Shown in pieces: positions 1-9,023 of a stretch of 64,000 bases of DNA. A program made the translations under genes and the position numbers. The notes below the pieces were generated by a model. That model was not told where the DNA came from. It ran no database searches and saw only the letters and a program-made list of their open reading frames with translations. This stretch comes from Lachnospiraceae bacterium oral taxon 096 (GTDB taxonomy: Bacteria; Bacillota; Clostridia; Lachnospirales; Lachnospiraceae): NCBI GenBank assembly GCA_018141845.1, contig CP073340.1, positions 2,133,001 through 2,197,000 on the forward strand, given 5' to 3'. The stretch's first letter is position 1. Each line of letters starts with the position of its first letter.

Positions 1-677
1 GAGAGAGCACAGAGTGCCTTGCCATTTCCCACTTTTTCTCGAATGGCCTTGATACTACTTTCTACAAATGTATCCATTTTCCAATTGCAATCACAGCCAC
101 AGACAAGGCGAACAAAGTTTCCAATCATTTTTGTTCCCTCTGCTGTGTGCAGTACCTCAGGATGAAACTGAATGGCATAGAGATTCTTTTCCATATTCTG
201 TGCTGCTGCCACTGGGCAGTCCTTAGAATGTGCCACAATCTCAAATTCAGGTGCTACCTTTTCGATATAATCAGAATGGCTCATCCATACAATGGTCTTT
301 TCTTGCACATCTTTAAAGAGTTTGCACTCTTTGTTATCAATGACAATCTCTGTCTTTCCATACTCGCCCACTGGTGCCTTAGTGACATGTCCATTGAGAA
401 GATGTTGCATCATCTGTGCACCATAGCAAAGTCCAAGTACTGGGATGCCAAGCTCAAATAGTTCTTTTGAGTACGCTGGTGCTCCATCTTCATAACAGCT
501 ATTTGGACCACCTGTCAAAATAATTCCCTTTGGATTTTTTGCCTTAATCTCCTCAATTGGCATCTTGTATGAATAGATTTCGCAATAGACATTGTTCTCT
601 CTGACACGCCTTGCAACAAGTTGATTGTACTGACCGCCAAAATCCAAAACAATAATTAATTCCTGTTTTAAATTCAA
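1..677 (-). CDS. guaA: GMP synthase (glutamine-hydrolysing), N-terminal part, cut by window edge
   Basis: Converts XMP to GMP with glutamine as nitrogen donor, the last step of guanine nucleotide synthesis in the cytoplasm. About 225 residues of the N-terminal class I glutamine amidotransferase domain are visible: the nucleophile Cys84 in GLCYGAQ, and the His172 and Glu174 of the triad in FHPEV. The ATP-pyrophosphatase and dimerisation domains lie beyond base 1. The start is a TTG at 677-675 preceded by a strong GAGGAGG Shine-Dalgarno sequence; no ATG fits the conserved N-terminus LNLKQELIIVLDFGGQY. It follows uvrA closely on the same strand. A stand-alone amidotransferase subunit (archaeal type) cannot be excluded because the rest is missing, but bacterial GuaA is expected. 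Confidence 0.93.
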   Translation of the reverse strand, partial: MNLKQELIIVLDFGGQYNQLVARRVRENNVYCEIYSYKMPIEEIKAKNPKGIILTGGPNSCYEDGAPAYSKELFELGIPVLGLCYGAQMMQHLLNGHVTKAPVGEYGKTEIVIDNKECKLFKDVQEKTIVWMSHSDYIEKVAPEFEIVAHSKDCPVAAAQNMEKNLYAIQFHPEVLHTAEGTKMIGNFVRLVCGCDCNWKMDTFVESSIKAIREKVGNGKALCAL

Positions 678-694
678 AACTTCCCCTCCTCTTT

Positions 695-3532
695 TTATTG
701 ATATTTCTCTGGAACAAGATATCTCTTTACATATTGACCAGTGTAAGAATCCTTTACATTTGCAATCTCCTCAGGTGTTCCCTTTGCAATGACGGTTCCT
801 CCCTTGTCGCCTCCTTCAGGTCCCATATCAATAATATAATCTGCCGTCTTAATTACATCAAGATTATGCTCTATAACTATAACAGTATTTCCGCTATCTG
901 ACAAGCGTCTGAGTATTTCAACTAATTTATGAACATCGGCAAAGTGAAGCCCTGTCGTGGGCTCATCTAAAATATAGACCGTTTTTCCCGTGCTTCTCTT
1001 TGAAAGCTCTGTAGCCAACTTAATTCTCTGTGCCTCTCCACCACTGAGCTCTGTCGATGGCTGCCCAAGGCGAATGTAGGAAAGCCCCACATCATAGAGC
1101 GTTTGCATTTTCTTTTGAATACTTGGAATATGTTCAAAGAAATGCAATGCCTCCTCAACAGTCATATTCAGTACATCATAGATTGATTTTCCCTTATATT
1201 TTACCTCTAATGTCTCTCGGTTATAGCGTTTTCCACCACAGACTTCACATGGCACATAGACATCAGGCAAAAAATGCATTTCTATTTTGATAATCCCATC
1301 TCCACTACAGGACTCACATCTTCCACCTTTGACATTAAAACTAAATCGACCTTTGCTATATCCTCTCGTCTTTGCCTCCTGTGTCGCCGCAAAGAGATCT
1401 CGAATCATATCAAAAACTCCTGTGTAGGTCGCTGGATTTGATCTCGGTGTTCTTCCAATCGGACTTTGATCGATGGCAATCACCTTGTCTAATTGCTCAA
1501 TACCCTCAATTTCCCTATATTTTCCTGCAATGGTGTGGGCACGATTTAACTTTCTTGCCAAAGCCTTATATAAAATTTCATTGACTAGAGAAGATTTTCC
1601 AGAACCTGAAACGCCAGTCACACAGGTCATTATTCCCAACGGAATATCCACATCAATCTTCTTGAGATTATTTTCTGCTGCTCCTTTGACTTTTAACCAT
1701 CCACTTGGCACTCTCCTCTGTCTTGGAATAGGAATAAAAAGTTTGCCTGAGAGATATTTTCCTGTAATAGAATCTGGATTTTCCATAATCTCTTTTGCTG
1801 TTCCCGTGGCAATAATTTTTCCACCATGGTCTCCTGCTCCAGGTCCAATATCTACAATAAAATCTGCCTCTCTCATCGTGTCCTCATCGTGTTCAACGAC
1901 AATGACAGAATTTCCAAGATCTCTTAAATGTTTTAAGGTGCCAAGAAGTTTATCATTGTCCCTTTGATGAAGACCAATACTCGGCTCATCAAGAATATAG
2001 GCTACACCCAAAAGCCCTGATCCAATCTGGGTTGCTAGACGAATGCGTTGTGCCTCTCCGCCACTGAGTGTTCCTGTGGATCTTGACAGTGAAAGATAAT
2101 CCAGTCCCACATCAATTAAAAAACTCACTCTCGCACGAATTTCTTTGATGACCAACGCACCAATCTGTGCCTGTGTCGGTGTAAGTTTCAGTCCATCCAT
2201 AAATTCCCTAAATTTTACTACACTCATATCTGTGGCATCAAAAATATTTTTATCGCCCACAGTGACGGCAAGAGCTTCTTTTTTTAGTCGCTTTCCACCA
2301 CAGCTTTTGCAAGGCAAAATTCGCATAAATTGCTCATACTCTGCCTTTGCTGTCTCTGAAAATGTCTCTCGATACCTTCTCTCCACATTTTTAATGAGTC
2401 CCTCAAATGTCGTTGGATAGACACCGCTTCCACGCTGTCCTGTGTAGTGCACATCCACCTCTACATCGGTTCCATAAATTAAAATATCATGTATTTTTTT
2501 TGGATAATCTTGAAATGGTGTGTCCAAATCAAATCCAAACTTTTCACAAAGAGCAAGCAAAAGTGCATTGGCAAAACTTTTCTTGTCATTACAACTTTGC
2601 CATCCCATCACCGTGATTGCTCCCTCATTGATACTCAATGAAGGATCAGGAATCATTAAGTCCTCATCAAATTCCATAGTGTATCCCAATCCCACACAGT
2701 CCGGGCAGGCACCAAAGGGATTATTAAATGAAAATGTTCTTGGCTCAACCGCATCAATGGAAATTCCACAATCTGGACAGGCAAAATTTTGAGAAAAATT
2801 CAATATTTCCCCGCCAATAATATCTACCTTGGCATAGCCTTCTCCAAGTGCCAGTGCTGCTTCCAAAGAATCCGTCAGACGCTTTTCTATACCTTCCTTG
2901 ACCACCAGTCGATCCACAACAATGTCGATACTATGCTTAATATTTTTGTCTAATTCAATATCCTCTGACAACTCATAGAGATTCCCATCAATAATGACCC
3001 TCACATAGCCACTCTTTTTGGCCTGTGCAATCACCTTTTCATGCCGTCCCTTCTTGCCTCGAACAATGGGTGCTAGAATTTGAAACTTTGTTTTTTCTGG
3101 CAATTCCAAAATTTTGTCCACCATCTGATCGATGCTTTGCTTGTGGATTTCCTTTCCACACTTTGGACAATGTGGTGTTCCAATGCGTGCATATAATAAC
3201 CTCATATAGTCGTAAATTTCTGTGACTGTTCCCACTGTCGAACGAGGATTTCGATTGGTTGATTTTTGGTCAATAGAAATTGCTGGGGAAAGTCCCTCAA
3301 TACTTTCTACATCTGGCTTTTCCATTTGTCCCAAAAACATTCTTGCATAGGAAGATAGCGACTCCATATATCTTCTCTGTCCCTCAGCATAAATTGTGTC
3401 AAAGGCAAGAGAAGATTTTCCAGATCCCGAAAGTCCTGTCAATACAACAAGCTCATCCCTTGGAATATCTAAGCTAACATCCTTTAGATTATGCTCCTTT
3501 GCTCCCCTAATTTTTATAAATTTATTTGCCAT
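695..3532 (-). CDS. uvrA: UvrABC excinuclease subunit A
   Basis: DNA damage recognition ATPase of nucleotide excision repair; it loads UvrB on lesions. At 945 residues it has the usual length. Two ABC ATPase modules are visible: Walker [10 protein letters not shown] at residues 33-41 with signature [12 protein letters not shown] in the middle, and a second Walker [10 protein letters not shown] with signature [12 protein letters not shown] near the end. Zinc-binding cysteine pairs occur as CPKCG (about residue 122), CPDCG with a later CPDC, and CESCSGDG with CEVCGG in the second half. It lies 27 bases after the RNase H gene and 17 bases before guaA on the same strand. No LexA-like operator was recognised near its start. 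uvrB is not in the window. Confidence 0.98.
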   Translation of the reverse strand: MANKFIKIRGAKEHNLKDVSLDIPRDELVVLTGLSGSGKSSLAFDTIYAEGQRRYMESLSSYARMFLGQMEKPDVESIEGLSPAISIDQKSTNRNPRSTVGTVTEIYDYMRLLYARIGTPHCPKCGKEIHKQSIDQMVDKILELPEKTKFQILAPIVRGKKGRHEKVIAQAKKSGYVRVIIDGNLYELSEDIELDKNIKHSIDIVVDRLVVKEGIEKRLTDSLEAALALGEGYAKVDIIGGEILNFSQNFACPDCGISIDAVEPRTFSFNNPFGACPDCVGLGYTMEFDEDLMIPDPSLSINEGAITVMGWQSCNDKKSFANALLLALCEKFGFDLDTPFQDYPKKIHDILIYGTDVEVDVHYTGQRGSGVYPTTFEGLIKNVERRYRETFSETAKAEYEQFMRILPCKSCGGKRLKKEALAVTVGDKNIFDATDMSVVKFREFMDGLKLTPTQAQIGALVIKEIRARVSFLIDVGLDYLSLSRSTGTLSGGEAQRIRLATQIGSGLLGVAYILDEPSIGLHQRDNDKLLGTLKHLRDLGNSVIVVEHDEDTMREADFIVDIGPGAGDHGGKIIATGTAKEIMENPDSITGKYLSGKLFIPIPRQRRVPSGWLKVKGAAENNLKKIDVDIPLGIMTCVTGVSGSGKSSLVNEILYKALARKLNRAHTIAGKYREIEGIEQLDKVIAIDQSPIGRTPRSNPATYTGVFDMIRDLFAATQEAKTRGYSKGRFSFNVKGGRCESCSGDGIIKIEMHFLPDVYVPCEVCGGKRYNRETLEVKYKGKSIYDVLNMTVEEALHFFEHIPSIQKKMQTLYDVGLSYIRLGQPSTELSGGEAQRIKLATELSKRSTGKTVYILDEPTTGLHFADVHKLVEILRRLSDSGNTVIVIEHNLDVIKTADYIIDMGPEGGDKGGTVIAKGTPEEIANVKDSYTGQYVKRYLVPEKYQ

Positions 3533-3559
3533 TTTACCTCGCTCTCATTTCTTCATTTC

Positions 3560-4162
3560 TTACTGAATACCAAGTGCAGACTTCGCTAGTGCATCGGCCA
3601 TATCATTGTACTTAATATTGGTATGTGCTACAACTTTTACAAAATGAACTTCTAGCTGATGCTTAATCTTTTCAAAAAAATTTCGATAGGCTCTTGTTCC
3701 TTCTTTATTGGTCTTCCACTCTCCAGTGCACCACTTGGCAATGCCCTCATAATCATGAAAAATATAGAGTTTTTTATATTGATTTTTTAAGGCATAACGC
3801 ATAGCCATCTCGGCTCCCTTAATCTCACCTGCAACATTTCTCATATCGACAAGACTTGGATCCTCCACTTTCTTTGCCTCTACTTCTTCCCCATCTTCTC
3901 TCAAATAGACAATGCCATAAGAAAATTCATGAGAAGCTGCATTGTAACTTCCATCTACATAGGCAAGCAATGTTTCTTTATCAGGGCAAATTTTTTTACA
4001 TTGCCTATTCTCATTCCCATTGACAAAGGATAGTGCCTCTTCTCTATTTGTAAATGATTTATAGGATGCCGAAGCAAAACCATGCACTTGTGCCTTGCAC
4101 TCATTCCATGTCTCATAAATTCCTGGCACTCTGCCTATGCGAACTGCGTAATACTTTTTCAT
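3560..4162 (-). CDS. Ribonuclease H with viroplasmin-type N-terminal domain
   Basis: Cleaves the RNA strand of RNA-DNA hybrids. Residues 1-50 form the small caulimovirus viroplasmin-like RNA-binding domain ([20 protein letters not shown]), followed by a type I RNase H domain from about residue 64. The four catalytic acids are visible as Asp70 in YVDGS, Glu113 in [10 protein letters not shown], Asp137 in FHDYEG and Asp190 in MADALAK. The start is placed at the ATG at 4162, six codons into the longest open frame, because GGTGGAG lies directly upstream of it. The hybrid-binding N-terminal domain is common in Firmicutes homologues. It lies downstream of ftsZ behind a hairpin, so it may have separate transcription. 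Confidence 0.93.
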   Translation of the reverse strand: MKKYYAVRIGRVPGIYETWNECKAQVHGFASASYKSFTNREEALSFVNGNENRQCKKICPDKETLLAYVDGSYNAASHEFSYGIVYLREDGEEVEAKKVEDPSLVDMRNVAGEIKGAEMAMRYALKNQYKKLYIFHDYEGIAKWCTGEWKTNKEGTRAYRNFFEKIKHQLEVHFVKVVAHTNIKYNDMADALAKSALGIQ

Positions 4163-4191
4163 TTTTTCTCCACCATACATAGGATAGAATA

Positions 4192-4226
4192 CAAAGGAGA
4201 GCTTTCAAACGATTGAAAACTCCCCC
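4192..4226 (-). terminator. Hairpin after ftsZ, possible intrinsic terminator
   Basis: On the minus strand, downstream of the ftsZ stop, two arms (4213-4224 and 4196-4208) can pair over about 12 bases with one or two G-U pairs and a 4-base loop. The following U tract is weak (TTTGTATT), so termination may be partial. Confidence 0.5.
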
Positions 4227-4253
4227 TTGCATCATACGATATAATCGATCTAC

Positions 4254-5558
4254 TTACTTTCTATTCTTTAAGAAATCAGGAACATTAATCTGAATCTCTG
4301 AACTTGGTCTTTGCTTAAATCCTACATTTCTTTGCTGATTATTGGCATCCTGATTTTGACTCTGACCTTCTGTTGGCTGCTCAGCTCTATTTAATCCTGG
4401 TTTTGCCTGTTGTTGCTGTGTAAATGCTGGCTTTGCCTGCTGTTGAGTGCCCTGTGGAGCTGCATTATTTCCACCATAGAGTGGACGATTTTGTTGCTGT
4501 GGGCGAGCCTGTTGTGTTGGACGCTGCTGTGTTGGCTGCACTGGCGGTGCTGGCTTTCTATTGTTAAAGTCCTTTGTAAATTGTCCTTTTACAGGAAGTG
4601 CTGTTGGCACTTCATCAAGACCGGTTGCAATAACCGTGATCGTCACCTCATCTTGTGCATTCTCATCATACATCGCACCAAAGATAATATTGGCATCATC
4701 GCCAGCAAGTTCTTGTACATAGCTTGCGGCCTCATTGGCTTCAATCAAGCTAATATCACCAGAAATATTGATAATGACATGTGATGCTCCCTCGATACTG
4801 GTCTCCAAAAGTGGAGATTGCACAGCCTGCTTTACTGCATCAAGTGCCTTCTCATCGCCTGTTGCATATCCAATACCGATATGTGCATATCCCTTGTCAA
4901 TCATAACCGTCTGCACATCCGCAAAGTCAAGGTTAATGAGTGCTGGTACATTGATCAAATCTGTGATACCCTGTACACCCTGCTGTAATACCTCATCGGC
5001 CTTTCTGAGTGCATCTGGCATACTAATTCTTCGATCTACAATCTCCAAGAGCTTGTCATTTGGAATGACAATCAAGGTGTCCACACATTCCTTTAGGCAC
5101 TCAATACCATTGAGTGCATTGACCATTCTTTGCTTTCCCTCAAATCGGAAAGGCTTTGTCACAACACCAACTGTTAAAATACCCATTTCCTTGGCAATCC
5201 TTGCAATAACTGGTGCGGCACCCGTTCCTGTTCCACCGCCCATGCCACAGGTGACAAAAACCATATCTGCACCAGCAAGTGCTGCCGAAATATCCTCAGA
5301 ATTTTCCTCTGCTGCCTTTTCACCCACCTCTGGTCTTGCACCTGCGCCGAGACCTTTCGTCAACTTTTCTCCAATTTGCATAGCAATTGGTGCCTTGCAA
5401 GATTGCAATGCCTGATGGTCTGTATTAATACCAATAAACTCAACACCCTCAATATTCTCTTCAATCATTCGATTGACTGCATTATTGCCAGCCCCACCTA
5501 CACCAACAACAATAATCTTCGCTGCATTCTCAGCTTCATTAATCTTTATTTCCAACAA
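4254..5558 (-). CDS. ftsZ: Cell division GTPase FtsZ
   Basis: Tubulin-like GTPase that forms the cytokinetic Z ring. The GTP-binding signature GGGTGTG is at residues 107-113, the first nucleotide loop GVGGAGNN at 19-26, and the T7 loop appears as NLDFADV. The globular domain ends near residue 325. It is followed by an unusually Gln/Pro-rich linker of about 95 residues and a C-terminal peptide [14 protein letters not shown] that would contact membrane anchors. Total length is 434 residues against about 360-390 in many Firmicutes, the excess being linker. Translation probably starts at a TTG (5558) with GGGAGGAG six bases upstream. It is the last gene of the division cluster and has its own promoter (5636-5664). 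No ftsA neighbours it. Confidence 0.98.
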   Translation of the reverse strand: MLEIKINEAENAAKIIVVGVGGAGNNAVNRMIEENIEGVEFIGINTDHQALQSCKAPIAMQIGEKLTKGLGAGARPEVGEKAAEENSEDISAALAGADMVFVTCGMGGGTGTGAAPVIARIAKEMGILTVGVVTKPFRFEGKQRMVNALNGIECLKECVDTLIVIPNDKLLEIVDRRISMPDALRKADEVLQQGVQGITDLINVPALINLDFADVQTVMIDKGYAHIGIGYATGDEKALDAVKQAVQSPLLETSIEGASHVIINISGDISLIEANEAASYVQELAGDDANIIFGAMYDENAQDEVTITVIATGLDEVPTALPVKGQFTKDFNNRKPAPPVQPTQQRPTQQARPQQQNRPLYGGNNAAPQGTQQQAKPAFTQQQQAKPGLNRAEQPTEGQSQNQDANNQQRNVGFKQRPSSEIQINVPDFLKNRK

Positions 5559-5635
5559 GGTATTCTCCTCCCATGTGTTTATTCGTCCTAGAAAATGTGG
5601 AATTTCCTATAAAATTCCGCAACAAGTCACATTCT

Positions 5636-5664
5636 ATAATAATATCTTTCACTTGAAATATCAA
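5636..5664 (-). promoter_or_regulatory. Sigma-A type promoter for ftsZ
   Basis: On the minus strand TTGATA (5664-5659) and TATTAT (5641-5636) are separated by exactly 17 bases, ending about 75 bases before the ftsZ start. This would allow ftsZ expression separate from ftsQ. Confidence 0.7.
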
Positions 5665-5687
5665 CAATTAATTCTCTTTTTTTCGAA

Positions 5688-6410
5688 TTAACTGCGTCTT
5701 TTAAAAGTATACCATCCACTGCTTGGTTTATCCGTATAGCGATTTAAAAATAGTGTTCCATCCAAATTCTGTTTTAGGAGGTCAGGTAACATATCTGCAA
5801 GCGTTTCTAACTTATTCTGCATATTTTCCCTCGTTCCCAAATTAATATCCATCTTATTGATATATAAATAATTATCTCCCAATTTTGAATAAAAAAAGCG
5901 ATCTCCCTGAATATGAAACGAGCGCAATGAACGCAAATACCCAAGCATTTCATTGAGCTCTGTCTCATCTTCCGCACGCAAAGTTTCTCCAAGATGAATT
6001 TCCTTAAATTCAACTCCATCTACTCGAATAACTCCATCTAAAACTTTAGAAGAGCTTTCTAAAACCTTCGCCCCATCATCAATATAAAACTTCGAACCCA
6101 TATACTCGATATAGGCCACAATATCTTCCTCTTGAATTGCAATTTCTGCCTGATGCAAACCATGAAATTTAATGCGATAGCTCTGTACAAATGGAAGTTT
6201 TGGAAGATCTCCCGTCATTTGACGAAACCAAACTTTGACCAAGAGATTATCTCCCTTTTTTTGAAAAATCTCCTGATTTAGAGCTTGAGTATCAAACCAA
6301 CTCCCATGTGTAATATGACTATATTCTACCTTGGTAATCTTTATTCTCGAAGATGCCACAGCAAACAAAATCAACAACAAAACTACAATTGCAAAAATCT
6401 TTTTCTTCAT
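5688..6410 (-). CDS. ftsQ: FtsQ/DivIB-type cell division protein
   Basis: Bitopic membrane protein of the divisome that bridges FtsL/FtsB-type proteins and the septal peptidoglycan synthase. The 240-residue sequence has a very short cytoplasmic start (MKKK), one membrane segment at about residues 5-20 (IFAIVVLLLILFAVAS), then an extracytoplasmic POTRA-like part (IKITKVEYSHITHGSWFD) and a beta-rich domain. Sequence similarity to known FtsQ is weak, as usual for the family; the call rests on topology, size and position between ftsW and ftsZ. Its start overlaps the ftsW stop by four bases, implying translational coupling. Confidence 0.85.
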   Translation of the reverse strand: MKKKIFAIVVLLLILFAVASSRIKITKVEYSHITHGSWFDTQALNQEIFQKKGDNLLVKVWFRQMTGDLPKLPFVQSYRIKFHGLHQAEIAIQEEDIVAYIEYMGSKFYIDDGAKVLESSSKVLDGVIRVDGVEFKEIHLGETLRAEDETELNEMLGYLRSLRSFHIQGDRFFYSKLGDNYLYINKMDINLGTRENMQNKLETLADMLPDLLKQNLDGTLFLNRYTDKPSSGWYTFKRRS

Positions 6411-7636
6411 CGCTCTGCTCCACTCGATTTCTTTTTTCGATCGCAGTGCATAACATTGAGCACCAATCCAACCTCAATCATCGATGTAATAATGGCTGTA
6501 CCACCATAGCTAATAAAAGGCAAAGTGACACCCGTGTTGGGAATGAGCCCTGTAACAACGCACACATTCAACACAATTTGACAACTAAAATGTGCCATCA
6601 CACCAATAATAATAAATCTTCCATAGATATCTTTGACTTTTGCAATAGCCATGGCCATTCGATAAAATAAATAGGCATAGATAATAAATAAAATGGCCAC
6701 ACCAACAACACCAAGCTCTTCGCAAATAACAGCAAAAATCATATCATTGTCACTTTCTGGAAGACCCGTCACTTTTTGCAGTCCTCGTCCAAAGCCCCTT
6801 CCCAAAAGTCCACCTGAACCTACCGCATAGAGACCACGTAATACCTGATATCCTCCACTATCTTTATAATTCTCTGGATGCCTCCAAACTAAAATTCTCG
6901 AAATTCGATATCCCAAAAAACCAAGATGATCGCCAAAAACATAGAGCGTATAGAGCCCACCGGCAATCAAAAGGGTCAAAAAACCGACCCAAAAAATCAT
7001 CGCTCCAGTTTTGATATTCTGTGTCAAAAAGTACATCAACAAACTCATAAAGATAATAATTAAACCTGTACTGAGGTTTCTCACTGCAATTGGTCCTGCA
7101 AGAGCAAAACTCCACAGTCCTACAGTCCAAAGATCCAAAAATACTTTTCCTATTCCTACACTCTTTTTTGAAGACAATTTGACAAGTAAAATGGACATGG
7201 CAAAAATACATACAATTTTTGACACCTCCGAAGGCTGAAACCTTATCCCCGCAATTCTTAGCCATCTTTTTTGTCCATGACTACTCACACCAAAAAACAT
7301 CGTATAGAGATTCAAAAAAACACAAAAGAGATAGAGACAGGGCGTCCACTTTAAAAACAAATGATAATCCAATAGTATTGCCATAACTGCACAGGCAATT
7401 CCACCAATGATAAAAAATGCAAATTGCCTCAATGTGGTCGACCAAACATTCTTCCCATCTACTTGTAATGCGAAGGAGCTGGCCGAGTAGACCATAAGAA
7501 GACCAAACACAGCCAACATAATCATTGCCACAATCATCTTACGGTCAATTCTGCCATTGGAATTTCTTGATTTTCGGAAACTTTGTACCACATCCGCTAT
7601 AATGCCAATAAAAAAATTTCTCAAACCCGCTCTCAT
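6407..7636 (-). CDS. ftsW: FtsW-type lipid II polymerase (SEDS family)
   Basis: Multi-pass membrane glycosyltransferase of the SEDS family that polymerises lipid II at the septum with a class B penicillin-binding protein. The 409-residue protein shows about ten hydrophobic segments and family signatures: GVSSHGQKRWLRI early, QPSEVSK, and near the C-terminus GLIPNTGVTLPFISYGGTA. The context (directly after murD and before ftsQ) favours FtsW or its sporulation paralogue SpoVE rather than RodA. The start ATG lies at the stop of murD, so the two are coupled. About 40 hydrophilic residues precede the first membrane segment. Confidence 0.93.
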   Translation of the reverse strand: MRAGLRNFFIGIIADVVQSFRKSRNSNGRIDRKMIVAMIMLAVFGLLMVYSASSFALQVDGKNVWSTTLRQFAFFIIGGIACAVMAILLDYHLFLKWTPCLYLFCVFLNLYTMFFGVSSHGQKRWLRIAGIRFQPSEVSKIVCIFAMSILLVKLSSKKSVGIGKVFLDLWTVGLWSFALAGPIAVRNLSTGLIIIFMSLLMYFLTQNIKTGAMIFWVGFLTLLIAGGLYTLYVFGDHLGFLGYRISRILVWRHPENYKDSGGYQVLRGLYAVGSGGLLGRGFGRGLQKVTGLPESDNDMIFAVICEELGVVGVAILFIIYAYLFYRMAMAIAKVKDIYGRFIIIGVMAHFSCQIVLNVCVVTGLIPNTGVTLPFISYGGTAIITSMIEVGLVLNVMHCDRKKKSSGAER

Positions 7637-7637
7637 A

Positions 7638-9002
7638 TTACAAATTTCTCACACATTGCTTGAAAATATTTCCGCGCTGCTCATAGTTATCAAACATTCC
7701 CCAACTTGCACATGCTGGGGAAAGCAATACATCATCCCCTGGTTCTGCATAAGAAGCACAGACCTTAACTGCTTCTTCCATACTCTCTGCATAAATAATA
7801 TTCTCATTTGGAAAGCCATGCTTTTTTGCACACTCAGCAATGGCATCTCTAGTCTGTCCCATCAAAACTAAATAGCGTACATTTCCATTAAATGATTCAA
7901 TCCATTCATCATAAGTAGACTTTTTATCATATCCACCTGCAATCAAAAGAATAGGTCCTGGCATGGCCTTTACTGCCTGAATAGCTGCATCAGGATTTGT
8001 TCCCTTAGAATCATTGTAATACTTGACACCATATTGCTCGGCAACAAATTCAATGCGATGCTCCACCGCCTTAAATTCCTTACAAACTTCTAAGATAACA
8101 TCCATTGGCACCTTCATACAATCGGCCATCGCTATCGCTGCCATAATATTCTCATAGTTATGTCGACCGAGCAAATTGACATCCTGAATATTTAAGATTG
8201 CCTCACTTTTTCCATCAATGGCATGATAAATCATATCTCCATCGAGATAAAATCCATTTTCCAATTTCTGAGCACTGGAGAAAAATACTACGGTAGCTGG
8301 ACATTCCCCATCCGTTCCAAACTTTCTCAAAACTTCATCCTCATAGTTGAGAATACAAAAATCATCTTTGCTCTGATTGAGTGTAATATCCTCTTTAATT
8401 CGTGCATAATTTTCCATCGTATGATGACGATTTAAGTGGTCGGGTGTGATATTTAAAATCGCACTGACATGTGGCCGAAACTTAATAATGGTCTCCAATT
8501 GGAAACTTGAAGCCTCCAATACAGTAATTGATTTTTCCGTTGTTGCCAATGCAACATCTGTATATGGAATTCCAATATTTCCAACAGTAAAGCTGTCCGA
8601 ATTGAACTTTTTCATAATGGCCCCTGTAAGAGCCGTGGTTGTTGTCTTTCCATTCGTTCCTGTGATGGCAATCAACTCTCCCTTGGCAATGGCATATCCT
8701 AGCTCTATTTCACTCCAAATTGGAACCTTAGCCTCGTTAATCACCTTGACAAATGGTGTTTCAAGATCAATTCCTGGACTGATGACACATAGATGAATCC
8801 CAGCCAAATCCTCTGCCAAAAGTTCTCCTGTCTTTGTGGTGATCTTACTTCTATCCTCTACATGAAGTTTTTCAATGATATTTTCTACATCTAGCTGGGC
8901 ATTGCCATCATACAAAAGGACCTCGCTTCCCACATCCAATAATAACTTTGCTGCAGAAATTCCACTCTTTCCTAATCCAGCAACCATGACTTTTTTCTTC
9001 AT
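7638..9002 (-). CDS. murD: UDP-N-acetylmuramoyl-L-alanine--D-glutamate ligase
   Basis: ATP-dependent cytoplasmic ligase that adds D-glutamate to UDP-MurNAc-L-Ala. The 454-residue protein has an N-terminal Rossmann-type substrate domain (VAGLGKSGISAAKLL), the Mur ligase ATP loop GTNGKTTTT at about residues 115-123, the central motifs HLNRHHTMENYARIKEDI, and the C-terminal part with NDSKGTNPDAA and LSPACASWGMFDNYEQRG, which is diagnostic for MurD. It lies between the penicillin-binding protein gene and ftsW. murE, murF, murG and mraY, often in this cluster, are not present in the window. Confidence 0.97.
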   Translation of the reverse strand: MKKKVMVAGLGKSGISAAKLLLDVGSEVLLYDGNAQLDVENIIEKLHVEDRSKITTKTGELLAEDLAGIHLCVISPGIDLETPFVKVINEAKVPIWSEIELGYAIAKGELIAITGTNGKTTTTALTGAIMKKFNSDSFTVGNIGIPYTDVALATTEKSITVLEASSFQLETIIKFRPHVSAILNITPDHLNRHHTMENYARIKEDITLNQSKDDFCILNYEDEVLRKFGTDGECPATVVFFSSAQKLENGFYLDGDMIYHAIDGKSEAILNIQDVNLLGRHNYENIMAAIAMADCMKVPMDVILEVCKEFKAVEHRIEFVAEQYGVKYYNDSKGTNPDAAIQAVKAMPGPILLIAGGYDKKSTYDEWIESFNGNVRYLVLMGQTRDAIAECAKKHGFPNENIIYAESMEEAVKVCASYAEPGDDVLLSPACASWGMFDNYEQRGNIFKQCVRNL

Positions 9003-9023
9003 CCTTCTACCTCCAAATGTATG

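Noticed and set aside
147..461. Plus-strand open frame of 104 codons
   Set aside because: It is antisense to the conserved guaA amidotransferase domain and its product has no recognisable pattern.
4735..5415. Long plus-strand open frame of 226 codons opposite ftsZ
   Set aside because: The opposite strand encodes the conserved FtsZ GTPase core; long antisense frames arise from codon bias and no ribosome site supports it.
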